Below, in pieces: positions 8,457-17,257 of a DNA stretch of 44,630 bases (position 1 is its first letter; each line of letters begins with the position of its first letter). The stretch comes from an uncultured Leptolinea sp. (GTDB taxonomy: Bacteria > Chloroflexota > Anaerolineae > Anaerolineales > Anaerolineaceae): contig CAIKMQ010000035.1 in assembly GCA_903828565.1 (NCBI GenBank), positions 1 through 44,630 of the forward strand. Reading direction: 5' to 3'. The position numbers and the translations under genes were made by a program. The notes beneath the pieces are model-generated. The model did not search any database. It saw nothing but the letters and a program-made list of their open reading frames with translations, and was not told the DNA's origin.

Positions 8457-8486
8457 TTGTTCATTCCACGTGGCCTGATGTACAAT
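8457..8486 (+). promoter_or_regulatory. Candidate sigma-70-type promoter of xpt
   Basis: TTGTTC (8457-8462) and TACAAT (8481-8486) are separated by 18 bases, placing a start site about 20 bases before the GGAGG (8505-8509) ribosome site of xpt. No purine riboswitch fits in so short a leader, unlike xpt of Bacillus. Confidence 0.45.
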
Positions 8487-8514
8487 TGTCCAAACAACCA
8501 CGCCGGAGGCTGCG

Positions 8515-9087
8515 ATGCAATCATTGAAGGATAAAGTGCTGCAAGAAGGGTATAACCTGGGGTGGGGCATCCTCAAAGTGGATAGCTTTATTAACCATCA
8601 AGTGGACCCGATGCTGATGGATGAGTGCGGGCGTGAATTTGCCCGCCTTTTTGCCGAGCAAAAACCCACGCGCGTCCTCACGGCTGAGATCTCAGGGATC
8701 GCGCCGGCATTGATGGCTGCCCGCCACCTCGGCATCCCTGTGGTCTATGCGCGCAAGACCAAGCCAATCACCATGCCGGGGACGGTCTACCTGACCACCG
8801 CGCCATCCCATACCAAGGGCGTCATGACGGACCTGATCGTTTCCCCCGAATACCTGTGCTGTGGTGAGCGCGTGCTGATCGTGGATGATTTTCTTGCCTC
8901 GGGCAATACCATCCTGGGTCTGGTGCGGCTGGCTGAGGCTGCCGGCGCGGAAGTGGTTGGCGTGGGTGCCTTGATCGAAAAGATCTTCGAAGGCGGCCGC
9001 GAAGCATTGGCTTTCCTGAATGTCCCCATTCATTCCCTGGTCCGCATTGAACGTATGGATGAGCAGGGCATCTTCCTGGCGGACTGA
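8515..9087 (+). CDS. xpt: Xanthine phosphoribosyltransferase
   Basis: A 190-residue purine salvage enzyme joining xanthine (or a related base) and PRPP to give XMP in the cytosol. The N terminus (SLKDKVLQEGYNLGWGILKVDS) with FINHQVDP and the PRPP-binding loop VLIVDDFLASGNT are characteristic of Xpt rather than of other purine transferases. Length is as usual for the family. GGAGG at 8505-8509 supports the ATG at 8515. The stop TGA shares one base with the ATG of the next gene, a deoxyribosyltransferase-like protein, so the two form a small nucleobase salvage operon. Confidence 0.93.
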   Translation: MQSLKDKVLQEGYNLGWGILKVDSFINHQVDPMLMDECGREFARLFAEQKPTRVLTAEISGIAPALMAARHLGIPVVYARKTKPITMPGTVYLTTAPSHTKGVMTDLIVSPEYLCCGERVLIVDDFLASGNTILGLVRLAEAAGAEVVGVGALIEKIFEGGREALAFLNVPIHSLVRIERMDEQGIFLAD

Positions 9088-9533
9088 TGGAGATATACTT
9101 TTCCTGCTCCATTACCGGCGGAAGAAAAGATGAGCCTGCGTATCAGGCAATTGTGGCGGCCCTCCAGGCGGATGGCCATCAGGTACCGACAGCGATCCTG
9201 GCATTCCCGGATGTGATGCACGAAGAGGTGCAGGTTTCAGCAGCAGAGACGTACGCACGGGATATGGGCTGGCTGGCAGCCTGTGATGCCGTGGTCGCAG
9301 AAGTCAGCACGCCGTCGCACGGGGTGGGTTATGAGATTGCCAGCGCGGTAGCCATGGAGAAACCGGTCATCTGCGGCTGCCGGCAGGGAGCACGGGTGAG
9401 TAAAATGATTAGCGGTGACCCGCATATCGTACTGGTGGAGTATACCGAGGTGACGCAGTACCTCTCAGAGATCAGGGATTTTCTGGCGCGGATCGAGCTT
9501 ACAAGCCATCATGGCGGAAACATTCACAGGTAA
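9087..9533 (+). CDS. Nucleoside 2-deoxyribosyltransferase-like protein
   Basis: A 148-residue protein of the N-deoxyribosyltransferase/DNPH1 fold. It opens with a strand and the SITGG loop (IYFSCSITGGR), has MGWLAACDAVVAEVS with an acidic residue after the Cys-Asp, and the SHGVGYEIASAV segment, where the Glu is the usual catalytic nucleophile. Such enzymes transfer or hydrolyse the deoxyribose of nucleosides or nucleotides. It is closest in look to the DNPH1/Rcl 5'-deoxynucleotide hydrolase group, but substrate choice cannot be read from the sequence. Translation is coupled to xpt through a one-base stop/start overlap, consistent with purine salvage. Confidence 0.8.
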   Translation: MEIYFSCSITGGRKDEPAYQAIVAALQADGHQVPTAILAFPDVMHEEVQVSAAETYARDMGWLAACDAVVAEVSTPSHGVGYEIASAVAMEKPVICGCRQGARVSKMISGDPHIVLVEYTEVTQYLSEIRDFLARIELTSHHGGNIHR

Positions 9534-9608
9534 TTCATAAGTTCTTCATCAATCCTTCGTTTCAGGCAATTAGAATTTCTCTATCAGTACTTCAAAAGGA
9601 GAAAATCA

Positions 9609-10151
9609 ATGAACCAGAAACGAACATATAAATGGATAGCAGGTAGCATTTTGGCTGCCACGCTTTTTGGATTGATATTTGCCGCAGCGCCAGTCTCTGC
9701 CCAGGGAAATGAACGCCGGGGAGGCCGTGGCAGCAGCAGAGGTTCCATCCAGGTAACACCGCTTTCCGCGGAAGAGGAAGCAGCGCTACAGGAAGCGATC
9801 TTGGAAGAATACGGCGCGTTGAATACCTACCAGGCGGTGATCGATCAGTTTGGCAACACCATCCCGTTTTCCCGGGTGGTCAACGCTGAACAGCAGCATG
9901 TAAATGTTCTCGTCCGCCTGGCGGAGCGTTATGGTGTGGATGTTCCCGTGAACCCCGGCCTGACCGAACCCCTGGCAATTGATACTGTAGCAGAAGCCTG
10001 CGCCATCGGCGTCTCTGCCGAGATCGCCGACGCGGACCTCTATACAGAGTTAATGAAGGATGTGACTCACCAGGACATTTGGCAAGTCTTTACCAATCTG
10101 CAAAGCGCTTCTTTGAACCAGCACCTGCCCGCTTTCGAGCAGTGTGACTAA
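9609..10151 (+). CDS. Secreted ferritin-like DUF2202 protein
   Basis: A 180-residue exported protein. A signal peptide covers about residues 1-31 (basic start, hydrophobic core, PVSAQG cleavage region), followed by a low-complexity Gly/Arg/Ser stretch and then a four-helix ferritin-like domain of the DUF2202 kind. The candidate metal ligands are Glu and His residues in LEEYGALNTYQ, VVNAEQQHVNVL, EIADADLYTELM and LNQHLPAF. The biochemical role of DUF2202 is not established; metal or oxidative-stress chemistry outside the cell is a guess. AAAAGGAGAAAA before the ATG is a good ribosome site. A strong terminator follows immediately, so the gene is probably a single unit or the end of the xpt transcript. 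Confidence 0.85.
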   Translation: MNQKRTYKWIAGSILAATLFGLIFAAAPVSAQGNERRGGRGSSRGSIQVTPLSAEEEAALQEAILEEYGALNTYQAVIDQFGNTIPFSRVVNAEQQHVNVLVRLAERYGVDVPVNPGLTEPLAIDTVAEACAIGVSAEIADADLYTELMKDVTHQDIWQVFTNLQSASLNQHLPAFEQCD

Positions 10152-10167
10152 CAGAATGACAGGTAAT

Positions 10168-10200
10168 AAGCCCGGAGATTACTCTCCGGGCTTTTTCTTT
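10168..10200 (+). terminator. Rho-independent terminator after the DUF2202 gene
   Basis: AAGCCCGGAGA (10168-10178), loop TTAC, and TCTCCGGGCTT (10183-10193) form an 11-bp perfect stem, with a T-rich tail to 10200. It sits 17 bases after the stop codon. Confidence 0.93.
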
Positions 10201-10347
10201 TCACTCTAATATGAACGGTTCGAACCAGGGATGTGGAGTTAGGGGATATTGTGAAGTGAGCCAGTCTGACCGGGTGCATACATCCGGTCGCACTGCGTGC
10301 GGTATCTGTACCGTATCTCAAAAAAATGGATGGATCCAGTAAAGGGG

Positions 10348-11688
10348 TTAACCGCCCTTATCAGCGCGGATGACAGCCAACATCTGGTCGTTTGTATCCA
10401 GTTTGAAGGCTTCCAGCCCGCGTACAGCAGCCTGATCCTGTTCGTATGCTTCCAGCTTTTGAATATCTGCTGTATCCACCCGGTGGGCCAGCCGCTGCTG
10501 GAGGTTTGTAAGGATTGTGGATGTGGAAGGATGCGCAGCCCCAATGCGGGAAGCCAGGTATTGCCCGATGGCTGCCGTCGCATTGGTGGCATCTTTTCTG
10601 GCCACACCTACAAGTCCAGTGCTGGCCAGACGCGCCCAACCGGCCATAAAGATCCCTTCCACCGCGCGATTCGTTGTCGGGTCATAGGCTTCATAAGAGA
10701 TACCATCTACCGGGTAAGCCGGTTTAGGATGTATGCCGTACTGGTTGCCGTTCAATGGCAAGCCCAGGTGGTCATCCACGCGGTCACCAATAGCCAGGAT
10801 GAGCGTATCCGCGTCCAGCGTGTTCAGCAGGCCGGTGCCAATTGCCCGGGGGCCGCCATCTGCGGGGGCGAGGGTATTCTCTTCAACCACCAGCCCGCAG
10901 AAATTACCGCTGGCATCTGCCAGGCATTCCCGCGGGGAGGACAAGAAACGCATGGAGAAACGGATGGAAGCGCTATGAGGTTCCGCTTTGGCAACGGCAT
11001 CTTTATACAGGGCGAAAGCTGCATCCGGATCCTGCCCCAATGAGCGCATGAGCGGAGTGGCGTGAGAGATCTCCTGCTTCAATTCGTCCATATCCAGGTT
11101 GGCCGCTATACTTTCCAGTTCTTTCTTATCGAACTTCACTTCTGCCGGCCCGCGGCGGACAACGGCCACCACTTCATCCACCCGCTTTTCATCGATCAGC
11201 CAGTGGGCAATATCCATCATAACATTGCCGGCACCTACAACTGCCACCTTACGCCCGACCTTCATCGTCATCCGGCCGAATGGTGGCAACAGGTTGTAAT
11301 GGTAGACGACATCTTTGGCGTGGTATACACCAGGCAGGTTTTCACCTGGAATTCCCAGTGGTTTGGCAGATTGCGCGCCGGTGGTGACCAGTACAGCTGC
11401 GAAACCCAGCGTTCTCAGGTCATCCAGTGTCAGATCCCCATCCTTACCGATGCGGCAGTTTCCATAATAATGTACCAGCGGGTCAGCCAGAATGGAGCGG
11501 AACTGCTTGCGCAGACCTTCCTTCATTTTGTATTTGTTCAGGTAGATGCCATACTCGGCCAGACCCCCCGGTTTGATATCTTTATTGAATAGAACTACCT
11601 CGTGTCCATCTGCGGCCAGTTGCTTGCTGGCATACATGCCAGCCGGACCGGCGCCGATTACCGCCACCATTAAACCGCTACCTGTCAT
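10348..11688 (-). CDS. Ferredoxin-NADP reductase-like FAD/NAD(P)-binding oxidoreductase
   Basis: A 446-residue flavoprotein of the adrenodoxin-reductase/FprA and glutamate-synthase small-subunit superfamily, likely moving electrons between NAD(P)H and a ferredoxin-type partner. The FAD dinucleotide fold is at the N terminus (VAVIGAGPAGMYAS) and the NAD(P) fold near residue 160 (VAVVGAGNVMMDIA). The GIYLNKYKMKEGLRKQF region and the C-terminal FMAGWARLAS.GLVGVARKDA block fit FprA-like enzymes. The start at 11688 has GAGGAGAG on the minus strand just before it, and ATTATA at 11719-11724 (a minus-strand TATAAT) is a plausible -10. No redox partner is encoded beside it. Confidence 0.85.
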   Translation of the reverse strand: MTGSGLMVAVIGAGPAGMYASKQLAADGHEVVLFNKDIKPGGLAEYGIYLNKYKMKEGLRKQFRSILADPLVHYYGNCRIGKDGDLTLDDLRTLGFAAVLVTTGAQSAKPLGIPGENLPGVYHAKDVVYHYNLLPPFGRMTMKVGRKVAVVGAGNVMMDIAHWLIDEKRVDEVVAVVRRGPAEVKFDKKELESIAANLDMDELKQEISHATPLMRSLGQDPDAAFALYKDAVAKAEPHSASIRFSMRFLSSPRECLADASGNFCGLVVEENTLAPADGGPRAIGTGLLNTLDADTLILAIGDRVDDHLGLPLNGNQYGIHPKPAYPVDGISYEAYDPTTNRAVEGIFMAGWARLASTGLVGVARKDATNATAAIGQYLASRIGAAHPSTSTILTNLQQRLAHRVDTADIQKLEAYEQDQAAVRGLEAFKLDTNDQMLAVIRADKGG

Positions 11689-11813
11689 GTATCTCTCCTC
11701 ATACCGTTATAGCGCCATATTATAACTGCTTATTAGATGCCGTTTTAATTATTATGATATATTGAATAGAATAACGATCCATATACCCCTTTTGGGGATT
11801 CATCGAGGAGCCC

Positions 11814-13109
11814 ATGGCATCAGATATTCTCACCTTCCGGTTGGAAAACGGCCTGCAGGTGCAATTAAAAGAGATCCATTCAGCACCGCTGATCAGCAGC
11901 TGGGTGTGGTACCGCGTTGGTTCACGCAATGAGCATCCCGGTATCACCGGTGTTTCTCACTGGGTGGAGCATATGCAGTTCAAGGGGACGCCAATCCACC
12001 CGCAGGGGGAGATGGACCGGGTAGTTTCGCGTGAAGGTGGCACCTGGAACGCTTTTACCTACCTGGATTGGACCACTTTCTTTGAGACCATGCCGGCAGA
12101 TAAGGTGGAGATCGCGCTGAACCTGGAAGCCGACCGCATGGTCAACAGCTTGTACGATCTGCAAGAAGTTGCCTCTGAACGGACCGTGATTATCTCCGAA
12201 AGGGAGGGGAATGAAAATGAACCTCTCTTCCGGTTAAGCGAGGCCATGCAACGGGCAGCATTTACGTCCCATCCCTACCAGCATGAGGTCATTGGTGAAA
12301 TGGCCGATCTGCGCAGTATGCAGCGGGACGACCTGTTCAATTACTACAGGCAGCATTACAACCCTGCCAATGCTGTACTGGCGATTGCCGGCGATTTCGA
12401 GAGCGAAGCCATGCTCCAACTGGCGCGCAATACCTTCGGCCATCTGCCGGCGGGGATGCGGGCGACACCGGTGATCGCTGATGAACCCTTGCCTGCTGCG
12501 GAACAGCGGGTAGATGTATCTGGCCCGGGTGAAACCACCTTCATCCAGGTGGCATACCGGGCACCGCGTGCCAACCACCCCGATTTCTTTCCCTTGTCGG
12601 TGCTGGATAGCCTTCTGACCGGCCCTTCCGGTTTAAATATGTTCGGTGGGGGCGGCATCTCGAATAAGACCAGCCGTTTGTATCAGCGGTTGGTGGAGAA
12701 GCAGTTGGCGGTCGGGGTGCATGGCGGCCTGTCCGCCACCATTGACCCGTACCTGTACGATGCCACGATCACCGCAGCCCCTGGCCGACCAGTGGAAGAA
12801 ATCTTAAAGGCTTTTGATGAAGAGATTGATCACCTGTGTCAGGACGCAGTCACTACCACGGTCATAGAACGGGCTATCAAACAGGCTCGTGCCTTGTTCG
12901 TCTACGGTGCGGAAAATATCACCAACCAGGGATTTTGGTTGGGCTATGCGGAGATGTTTGCCAGTTATGAATGGTTCGAAACCTATCTGCAAAGGCTGGC
13001 AGAAGTGACACCAGCTGATGTGCTGCGTGTCGCGCGGGAATACCTGAGCAGTGAGAAGCGTGTGGTCGGGGTGTATCACCCCACCGGGGAAGGAGCCAGC
13101 CATGAGTAA
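11814..13109 (+). CDS. M16 family zinc metallopeptidase, catalytic subunit
   Basis: A 431-residue pitrilysin-family peptidase. The inverted zinc motif HxxEH is intact (HWVEH, H49, E52, H53), and the distal Glu ligand is in the SERTVIISERE region about 75 residues later. The fold is complete in length for an M16B/M16C half-enzyme. It has no signal peptide, so it is probably cytosolic; such pairs degrade peptides or process precursors. The next gene encodes an M16 homologue without HxxEH, overlapping by 8 bases. That is the familiar layout of a catalytic plus non-catalytic heterodimer, like mitochondrial processing peptidase subunits. Confidence 0.93.
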   Translation: MASDILTFRLENGLQVQLKEIHSAPLISSWVWYRVGSRNEHPGITGVSHWVEHMQFKGTPIHPQGEMDRVVSREGGTWNAFTYLDWTTFFETMPADKVEIALNLEADRMVNSLYDLQEVASERTVIISEREGNENEPLFRLSEAMQRAAFTSHPYQHEVIGEMADLRSMQRDDLFNYYRQHYNPANAVLAIAGDFESEAMLQLARNTFGHLPAGMRATPVIADEPLPAAEQRVDVSGPGETTFIQVAYRAPRANHPDFFPLSVLDSLLTGPSGLNMFGGGGISNKTSRLYQRLVEKQLAVGVHGGLSATIDPYLYDATITAAPGRPVEEILKAFDEEIDHLCQDAVTTTVIERAIKQARALFVYGAENITNQGFWLGYAEMFASYEWFETYLQRLAEVTPADVLRVAREYLSSEKRVVGVYHPTGEGASHE

Positions 13110-14385
13110 CCCATCTCGGCGCAACACTTTGCCCGGCGCGGATGACACCTTGCGGGCTGTCCTGCCCAACGGGATCACCCTGCTGGCACGTGCCAACCAC
13201 AACTCACCATCCGTGGTGTTCCATGGCTATCTCGATACCGGTGCGCTGCGGGATCCGCAGGAAAAGCTGGGACTGGCGGATTTCACCGCAGCCATGCTGA
13301 CTCGCGGCACCCGAACCCGTTCTTTCCATCAGTTCTTCGACCTGCTTGAATCTTCAGGTGCCAGCCTGGGCTTCAGCGGGAACATCCACACAACCGGTTT
13401 CAACGGCCGTGCCCTGACAGAAGATCTACCCATGCTACTCGCGCTGTTGCGGGAAACCTGTGAAACTCCCACCTTCCCTGTTGATTATGTGGAAAAGATG
13501 CGCGCCCAATTGCTCACCGGGCTGGCGCTGCGGTCTCAAGACACATCCGATATGGCTTCACTGACCTTTGACCAGCTGCTTTTCCGTGAACACCCGTATG
13601 CCCGTCCGGAGGATGGCTACCCGGAAACCGTAACCCGCATCTCCCGCGATGATCTGGCAACCTATCACGCGGATCATTATGGCCCGCGGGGTATGGTACT
13701 GGTGATTGTTGGGGATGTGGAACCAACCCGGACTCTGGACCTGGTGGTGGCGGCTCTCGGCGGCTGGCAGAATCCGCACCAATCATTGCCCGCAGCCCTG
13801 CCGGAATTCACCCCGCCGGGAGAAGAAAGCCGACAGCATGCCCTGGTGGAAGGCATGGTGCAGTCAGATATTGTCATGGGCGGCAGCGGGCCGACCCGCA
13901 AATCCGCAGATCACCTTCCGGTCTCTCTGGGGAACAATGTGCTGGGGCAGTTCGGCATGTACGGCCGCATTGGTGAGGTCGTGCGCGAACGCTCCGGGCT
14001 TGCTTATTATGCCTACACCCGATTGAACTCCGGTGTCGGGCCAGGCTCCTGGGAGGTATCCGCAGGCGTCAACCCTGCGAATGTGGAAAAGACCATTCAA
14101 CTGGTGAAACAGGAGATCGCAAAATACCTGAATGAGCCGGTAGACACCGAAGAGTTGAGCGACAGCCAGGCGAATTATATCGGCCGCCTGCCGCTCGCGC
14201 TGGAATCCAACTCGGGGGTCGCTTCTGCGCTGCTCAGCCTGGAACGTTACCAACTGGGGTTGGATTATTACCGCGAGTATGCCGGCCTGATCCGTGCTGT
14301 CACACCGGAAATGATCCTCGAGGCATCCCGGCGGTATCTCGATCCGCAGATGCTGGCAATCGCTTCAGCCGGCCCGGCAGGATAA
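13102..14385 (+). CDS. M16 family peptidase, non-catalytic partner subunit
   Basis: A 427-residue M16 homologue. An open frame extends back to 13051, but the ATG at 13102 has AGGAG at 13091-13095 and begins MSNPSRRNTLPG, so that is the start used. Where the catalytic subunit has HWVEH, this one reads LADFTAAMLTRGTRTR, so the zinc site is absent. The conserved M16 features around YARPEDGYPETV and the C-terminal half are retained. It probably completes the closed chamber of a heterodimer with the upstream enzyme and contributes the Arg/Tyr substrate residues. It is followed within 5 bases by acpS. Confidence 0.9.
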   Translation: MSNPSRRNTLPGADDTLRAVLPNGITLLARANHNSPSVVFHGYLDTGALRDPQEKLGLADFTAAMLTRGTRTRSFHQFFDLLESSGASLGFSGNIHTTGFNGRALTEDLPMLLALLRETCETPTFPVDYVEKMRAQLLTGLALRSQDTSDMASLTFDQLLFREHPYARPEDGYPETVTRISRDDLATYHADHYGPRGMVLVIVGDVEPTRTLDLVVAALGGWQNPHQSLPAALPEFTPPGEESRQHALVEGMVQSDIVMGGSGPTRKSADHLPVSLGNNVLGQFGMYGRIGEVVRERSGLAYYAYTRLNSGVGPGSWEVSAGVNPANVEKTIQLVKQEIAKYLNEPVDTEELSDSQANYIGRLPLALESNSGVASALLSLERYQLGLDYYREYAGLIRAVTPEMILEASRRYLDPQMLAIASAGPAG

Positions 14386-14389
14386 AGTG

Positions 14390-14758
14390 ATGCGCCTGGT
14401 ATCCGGCTTGGACCTGGTGGAAGTTCACCGCCTGGAGGAGTTGGATCGGGCAATCTATGACCGTTTCTACCGCCGGGTTTTGACCCCAAAGGAACAGGAA
14501 GAATGCAGTGGGGTCTTGTTCCTGGCTGGACGTTTTGCCGCCAAAGAAGCCGCCGCAAAAGCCCTTGGCCGCGGGATCGGCGATATCCGCTGGCAGGAGA
14601 TGGAAATACTGCATGACGAGGCAGGTGCGCCGGTCTTGCGTCTTTCGGGGGAAGCTGCCCGCCAGGCTGCGGCGTTGGGCATTCAACAGTGGAGCGTCTC
14701 CATCACACACACCGCCGGGCTGGCCGCGGCACAGGTCATCGGCCTGGGTGAAGCGTGA
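14390..14758 (+). CDS. acpS: Holo-[acyl-carrier-protein] synthase
   Basis: A 122-residue phosphopantetheinyl transferase that attaches the 4'-phosphopantetheine of CoA to acyl carrier protein. It shows the family blocks SGLDLVEVHRL (Mg-binding Asp), FLAGRFAAKEAAAKALG (with the KE pair) and WSVSITHTAGLAAAQV near the end. The length is standard. GTG at 14387 is in frame, but AGGA at 14379-14382 is better placed for the ATG at 14390. The stop overlaps the GTG start of the metallophosphoesterase gene. Confidence 0.94.
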   Translation: MRLVSGLDLVEVHRLEELDRAIYDRFYRRVLTPKEQEECSGVLFLAGRFAAKEAAAKALGRGIGDIRWQEMEILHDEAGAPVLRLSGEAARQAAALGIQQWSVSITHTAGLAAAQVIGLGEA

Positions 14759-15375
14759 AGATCCTTTCGGTCAGTGATGTCGAGCTAGGCCTGATCTACA
14801 GCCCTCAGATCCGCCAGCGTTTTAACGATGTCGACCTGATCCTGGGTTGCGGGGACTTGGCGTACAGTTATCTCGAATACATCATCAGCATGCTGGATGT
14901 ACCTCTCTTCTATGTCCACGGGAATCATGCCAACCAGGTGGAAGACACGGTCGCCGGGCTTAAGCGAACGCCCGAAGGTGGTGTGAATATTCACGGGCGC
15001 TGCGTGGCGTACCGCGGATTGCTGCTGGCGGGGGTGGAGGGTTGCCTGCAGTACAATTATGGCCCTTACCAGTATTCACAGCGCCGCATGTGGGGATGGG
15101 TGTTCTCTCTGATCCCCGGCCTGCTGATGAACCGTGCTCGTTACGGCAGGTACCTGGATATCTTTGTGACCCATGCGCCGCCGGCAGGAATTCATGATAT
15201 GGATGACCTGGCTCACCGCGGCATCCACGCCTTTAATTGGCTGGACCGGGTGTTCAAGCCAAGTTACCATTTCCACGGCCACGTGCATTTGTATCACGGT
15301 TCAAAACGGACCGTGACCCGTTACGGCAGTACCACCGTGGTAAATACGTATGGATACCGGGAGACGGTTTTATAG
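14755..15375 (+). CDS. Metallophosphoesterase family protein
   Basis: A 206-residue calcineurin-like phosphoesterase. Motifs in order: SVSDVELG (an atypical first block, with D-x-E in place of the usual D-x-H), LILGCGDLAY (GD), YVHGNHAN (GNH), THAPPAGIHD (H) and FHGHVHLY (GHxH). The first His ligand seems to be replaced by Glu, which could still bind metal. GTG at 14755 is the start, overlapping the acpS stop by four bases. The substrate is unknown; the neighbours (acpS, DUF4032-like) give no clear pathway. Confidence 0.87.
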   Translation: MKILSVSDVELGLIYSPQIRQRFNDVDLILGCGDLAYSYLEYIISMLDVPLFYVHGNHANQVEDTVAGLKRTPEGGVNIHGRCVAYRGLLLAGVEGCLQYNYGPYQYSQRRMWGWVFSLIPGLLMNRARYGRYLDIFVTHAPPAGIHDMDDLAHRGIHAFNWLDRVFKPSYHFHGHVHLYHGSKRTVTRYGSTTVVNTYGYRETVL

Positions 15376-16408
15376 CCCCGGTAGTAGCAAGAAGGAAGTT
15401 AGGATCATCAACCCAACAGACCTGAACATCCCCGGATTGGATCAGCAGGCGCGCAAGGACTTTGACCGCGCGCATTTCAAAGCGTTCATCAATGCGACTT
15501 TCAGCCGGTTGCGCCGAACAAATAATGATCTGCTGCCTTTCGATGAGATCCGCAGGAACATCCCCTGGCGTGGACAGGCCGACCTCGGGTACGTGGAAGT
15601 TCCGCTGGACCACATCATTGGCTCGGTCGGGCGCTATCAGGATTTTGACCGTGCATTTCTGCCGAAATTAACCCACATACGCTCGCGTTGGGAAAATATC
15701 GATCGGGCCCGCATGAAGGACATCCCCCTGCCAGCCGTGGAATTATATAAGATCGGGGAAGTGTATTTTGTCAAAGATGGCAACCACCGGGTGTCGGTAA
15801 CGCGGGAACGCGGACAGGCGTACATTGATGCCTTTGTCATCGAGATCCACACAGATGTCGCCATCACCCCGGAAACAGACCTGGAGCAGCTCATCCTGGT
15901 ACAAGAATACCAGCGATTTCTGGATACGACCGGCTTGGAACGGGTCAGCGCAAACCGGGAGATCCGCCTGACGCAGGCCGGGCAATATGAGAAGCTACTG
16001 GAGCATATTCAGGTGCACCGCTGGTACCTGGGAGAGCATTACCGCTATGATCTGGGTGCTGAAAAAGCCGCCCGTTCCTGGTACAAGCGGGTGTATCTGC
16101 CGTTGGTAGAGATCATCAGCAATATGAAGATACTGGCGCATTTCCCCGGCCGCAGTGAAGCAGACCTGTACCTGTGGATCATTGAACATCAGTATTACCT
16201 GGCTGAGCAGAGTGACGGCATGGTCACCCTGGAGCAGGCGGCTAAACATTTTGTCAATCGCTTCTCATATAAACCATTGAACAAGATCCGCCGCTGGCTG
16301 GCGCGTTTGCGTCAGGTGCTCTTTCTGGACCAGGAGCGCCTGCCCGAAAGTTGGGAGGATGACGGGGAGGATGTACCAGCGGATGTGGGTAACGAGCATA
16401 ATGGATAA
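15350..16408 (+). CDS. DUF4032-like protein with ParB/Srx-type N-terminal region
   Basis: A 352-residue soluble protein. Residues about 80-160 resemble the ParB/sulfiredoxin-like nuclease fold (VPLDHIIGSVGRYQDFD and YFVKDGNHRVSVTRERG, the latter like the GNHR loop). The following region (YEKLLEHIQVHRWYLGEHY, SWYKRVYLPLVEIISNM, FPGRSEADLYLWIIEHQYYL) matches my memory of DUF4032. The ATG at 15350 overlaps the metallophosphoesterase gene by 26 bases and lacks a clear ribosome site; no better start is seen downstream before the conserved part. Function unknown; the GNHR-type loop suggests nucleotide or phosphate binding. Confidence 0.7.
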   Translation: MDTGRRFYSPGSSKKEVRIINPTDLNIPGLDQQARKDFDRAHFKAFINATFSRLRRTNNDLLPFDEIRRNIPWRGQADLGYVEVPLDHIIGSVGRYQDFDRAFLPKLTHIRSRWENIDRARMKDIPLPAVELYKIGEVYFVKDGNHRVSVTRERGQAYIDAFVIEIHTDVAITPETDLEQLILVQEYQRFLDTTGLERVSANREIRLTQAGQYEKLLEHIQVHRWYLGEHYRYDLGAEKAARSWYKRVYLPLVEIISNMKILAHFPGRSEADLYLWIIEHQYYLAEQSDGMVTLEQAAKHFVNRFSYKPLNKIRRWLARLRQVLFLDQERLPESWEDDGEDVPADVGNEHNG

Positions 16409-16440
16409 AAAGCGCCGCAGAAGAATGCGGCGCTGGCTTT
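16407..16440 (-). terminator. Terminator of the minus-strand HAD gene, shared by convergent genes
   Basis: AGCGCCGCA (16411-16419), loop of six, TGCGGCGCT (16426-16434): a 9-bp perfect stem. On the minus strand the stem is followed by TTTT (16407-16410), a proper tail. On the plus strand the tail is poorer (GGCTTTG), so it works best for the HAD gene. Confidence 0.8.
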
Positions 16441-16450
16441 GTAATAGAGA

Positions 16451-17116
16451 TTACTTGGTGAAGATGTTGTTCACCTGTTCCTGATCGAGCAGAGCCAGAT
16501 TGGCAACGACCAGGCTGGCGGATGCGGCAACCTGCATGGTGAGCTGGTTGGATACACCGATGCAGCGGCAGCCCGCCCGGTTGGCTGCCTGTATACCGTG
16601 CGCGGAATCCTCGATTACCAGTGCATCCGCCGGGAGGACACCCAGTCGCCGGCAAGCTTCCAAAAAGACCCACGGGTCCGGTTTCCCCGGGTGGCCGACA
16701 GAAGAGCAGACTTCGTTAAAGAAGTGAGAAATATGGGTTTCGTGTAAAACAGCCCGAATGTTTTCCATCGGCCCGGAGGAGGCGACTGCCTGGGGAATGC
16801 CTGCGGCCGAAAATCGTGCCAGCCAGTCAGGCACACCCGGCAGCAGGGTCAGGTTACCGCGCAGGCCTTCGCGGTAGACCGCTTCTTTCTCTTCAGAAAC
16901 TTGCTTTACCAGTTCGGGCGGGACATCCCGGCCCAGTATGCTTTCCATAATAGTCTGGCTGCTTAACCCATAGAGCGGGGCAAATTGTACCCGGTCTATG
17001 ACCACACCGTGTTTTGCCAGCGCGTCCACCCAGGTCTGGTAATGGGCTTCATGCGTATCGACCAGCGTGCCATCCATATCCCACAGAACGGCTTTGGGTA
17101 GAAGTGTATTTTGCAT
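16451..17116 (-). CDS. HAD family phosphatase (beta-phosphoglucomutase-like subfamily)
   Basis: A 221-residue haloacid-dehalogenase hydrolase. Motif I is DMDGTLVDT with the nucleophile and acid/base aspartates, the helical cap follows (residues about 18-85), motif II is VASSGPMENI, motif III the Lys in GKPDPWVF, and motif IV VIEDSAHGI. This arrangement is that of the DhaK/phosphoglycolate-phosphatase/beta-PGM group that acts on sugar phosphates. The substrate is not predictable. It stands alone on the minus strand between two plus-strand operons, with its own terminator. Confidence 0.9.
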   Translation of the reverse strand: MQNTLLPKAVLWDMDGTLVDTHEAHYQTWVDALAKHGVVIDRVQFAPLYGLSSQTIMESILGRDVPPELVKQVSEEKEAVYREGLRGNLTLLPGVPDWLARFSAAGIPQAVASSGPMENIRAVLHETHISHFFNEVCSSVGHPGKPDPWVFLEACRRLGVLPADALVIEDSAHGIQAANRAGCRCIGVSNQLTMQVAASASLVVANLALLDQEQVNNIFTK

Positions 17117-17257
17117 GATGGGGATTATACCGCAGGGAATGGATGATACCCTGGCTTCAGCTTCATTATGTGAGCAGAGCCATATTCATAACCACCGGGA
17201 TGGCAGGGGTAGCCGTGGTAAAATTAATGAAGAACTCACAGGTTGATGGAGGAAGTA

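Noticed and set aside
10239-11592. Several long frames overlapping the ferredoxin reductase gene on either strand
   Set aside because: They have no family motifs and mirror the codon structure of the real minus-strand gene, which has cofactor motifs and a ribosome site.
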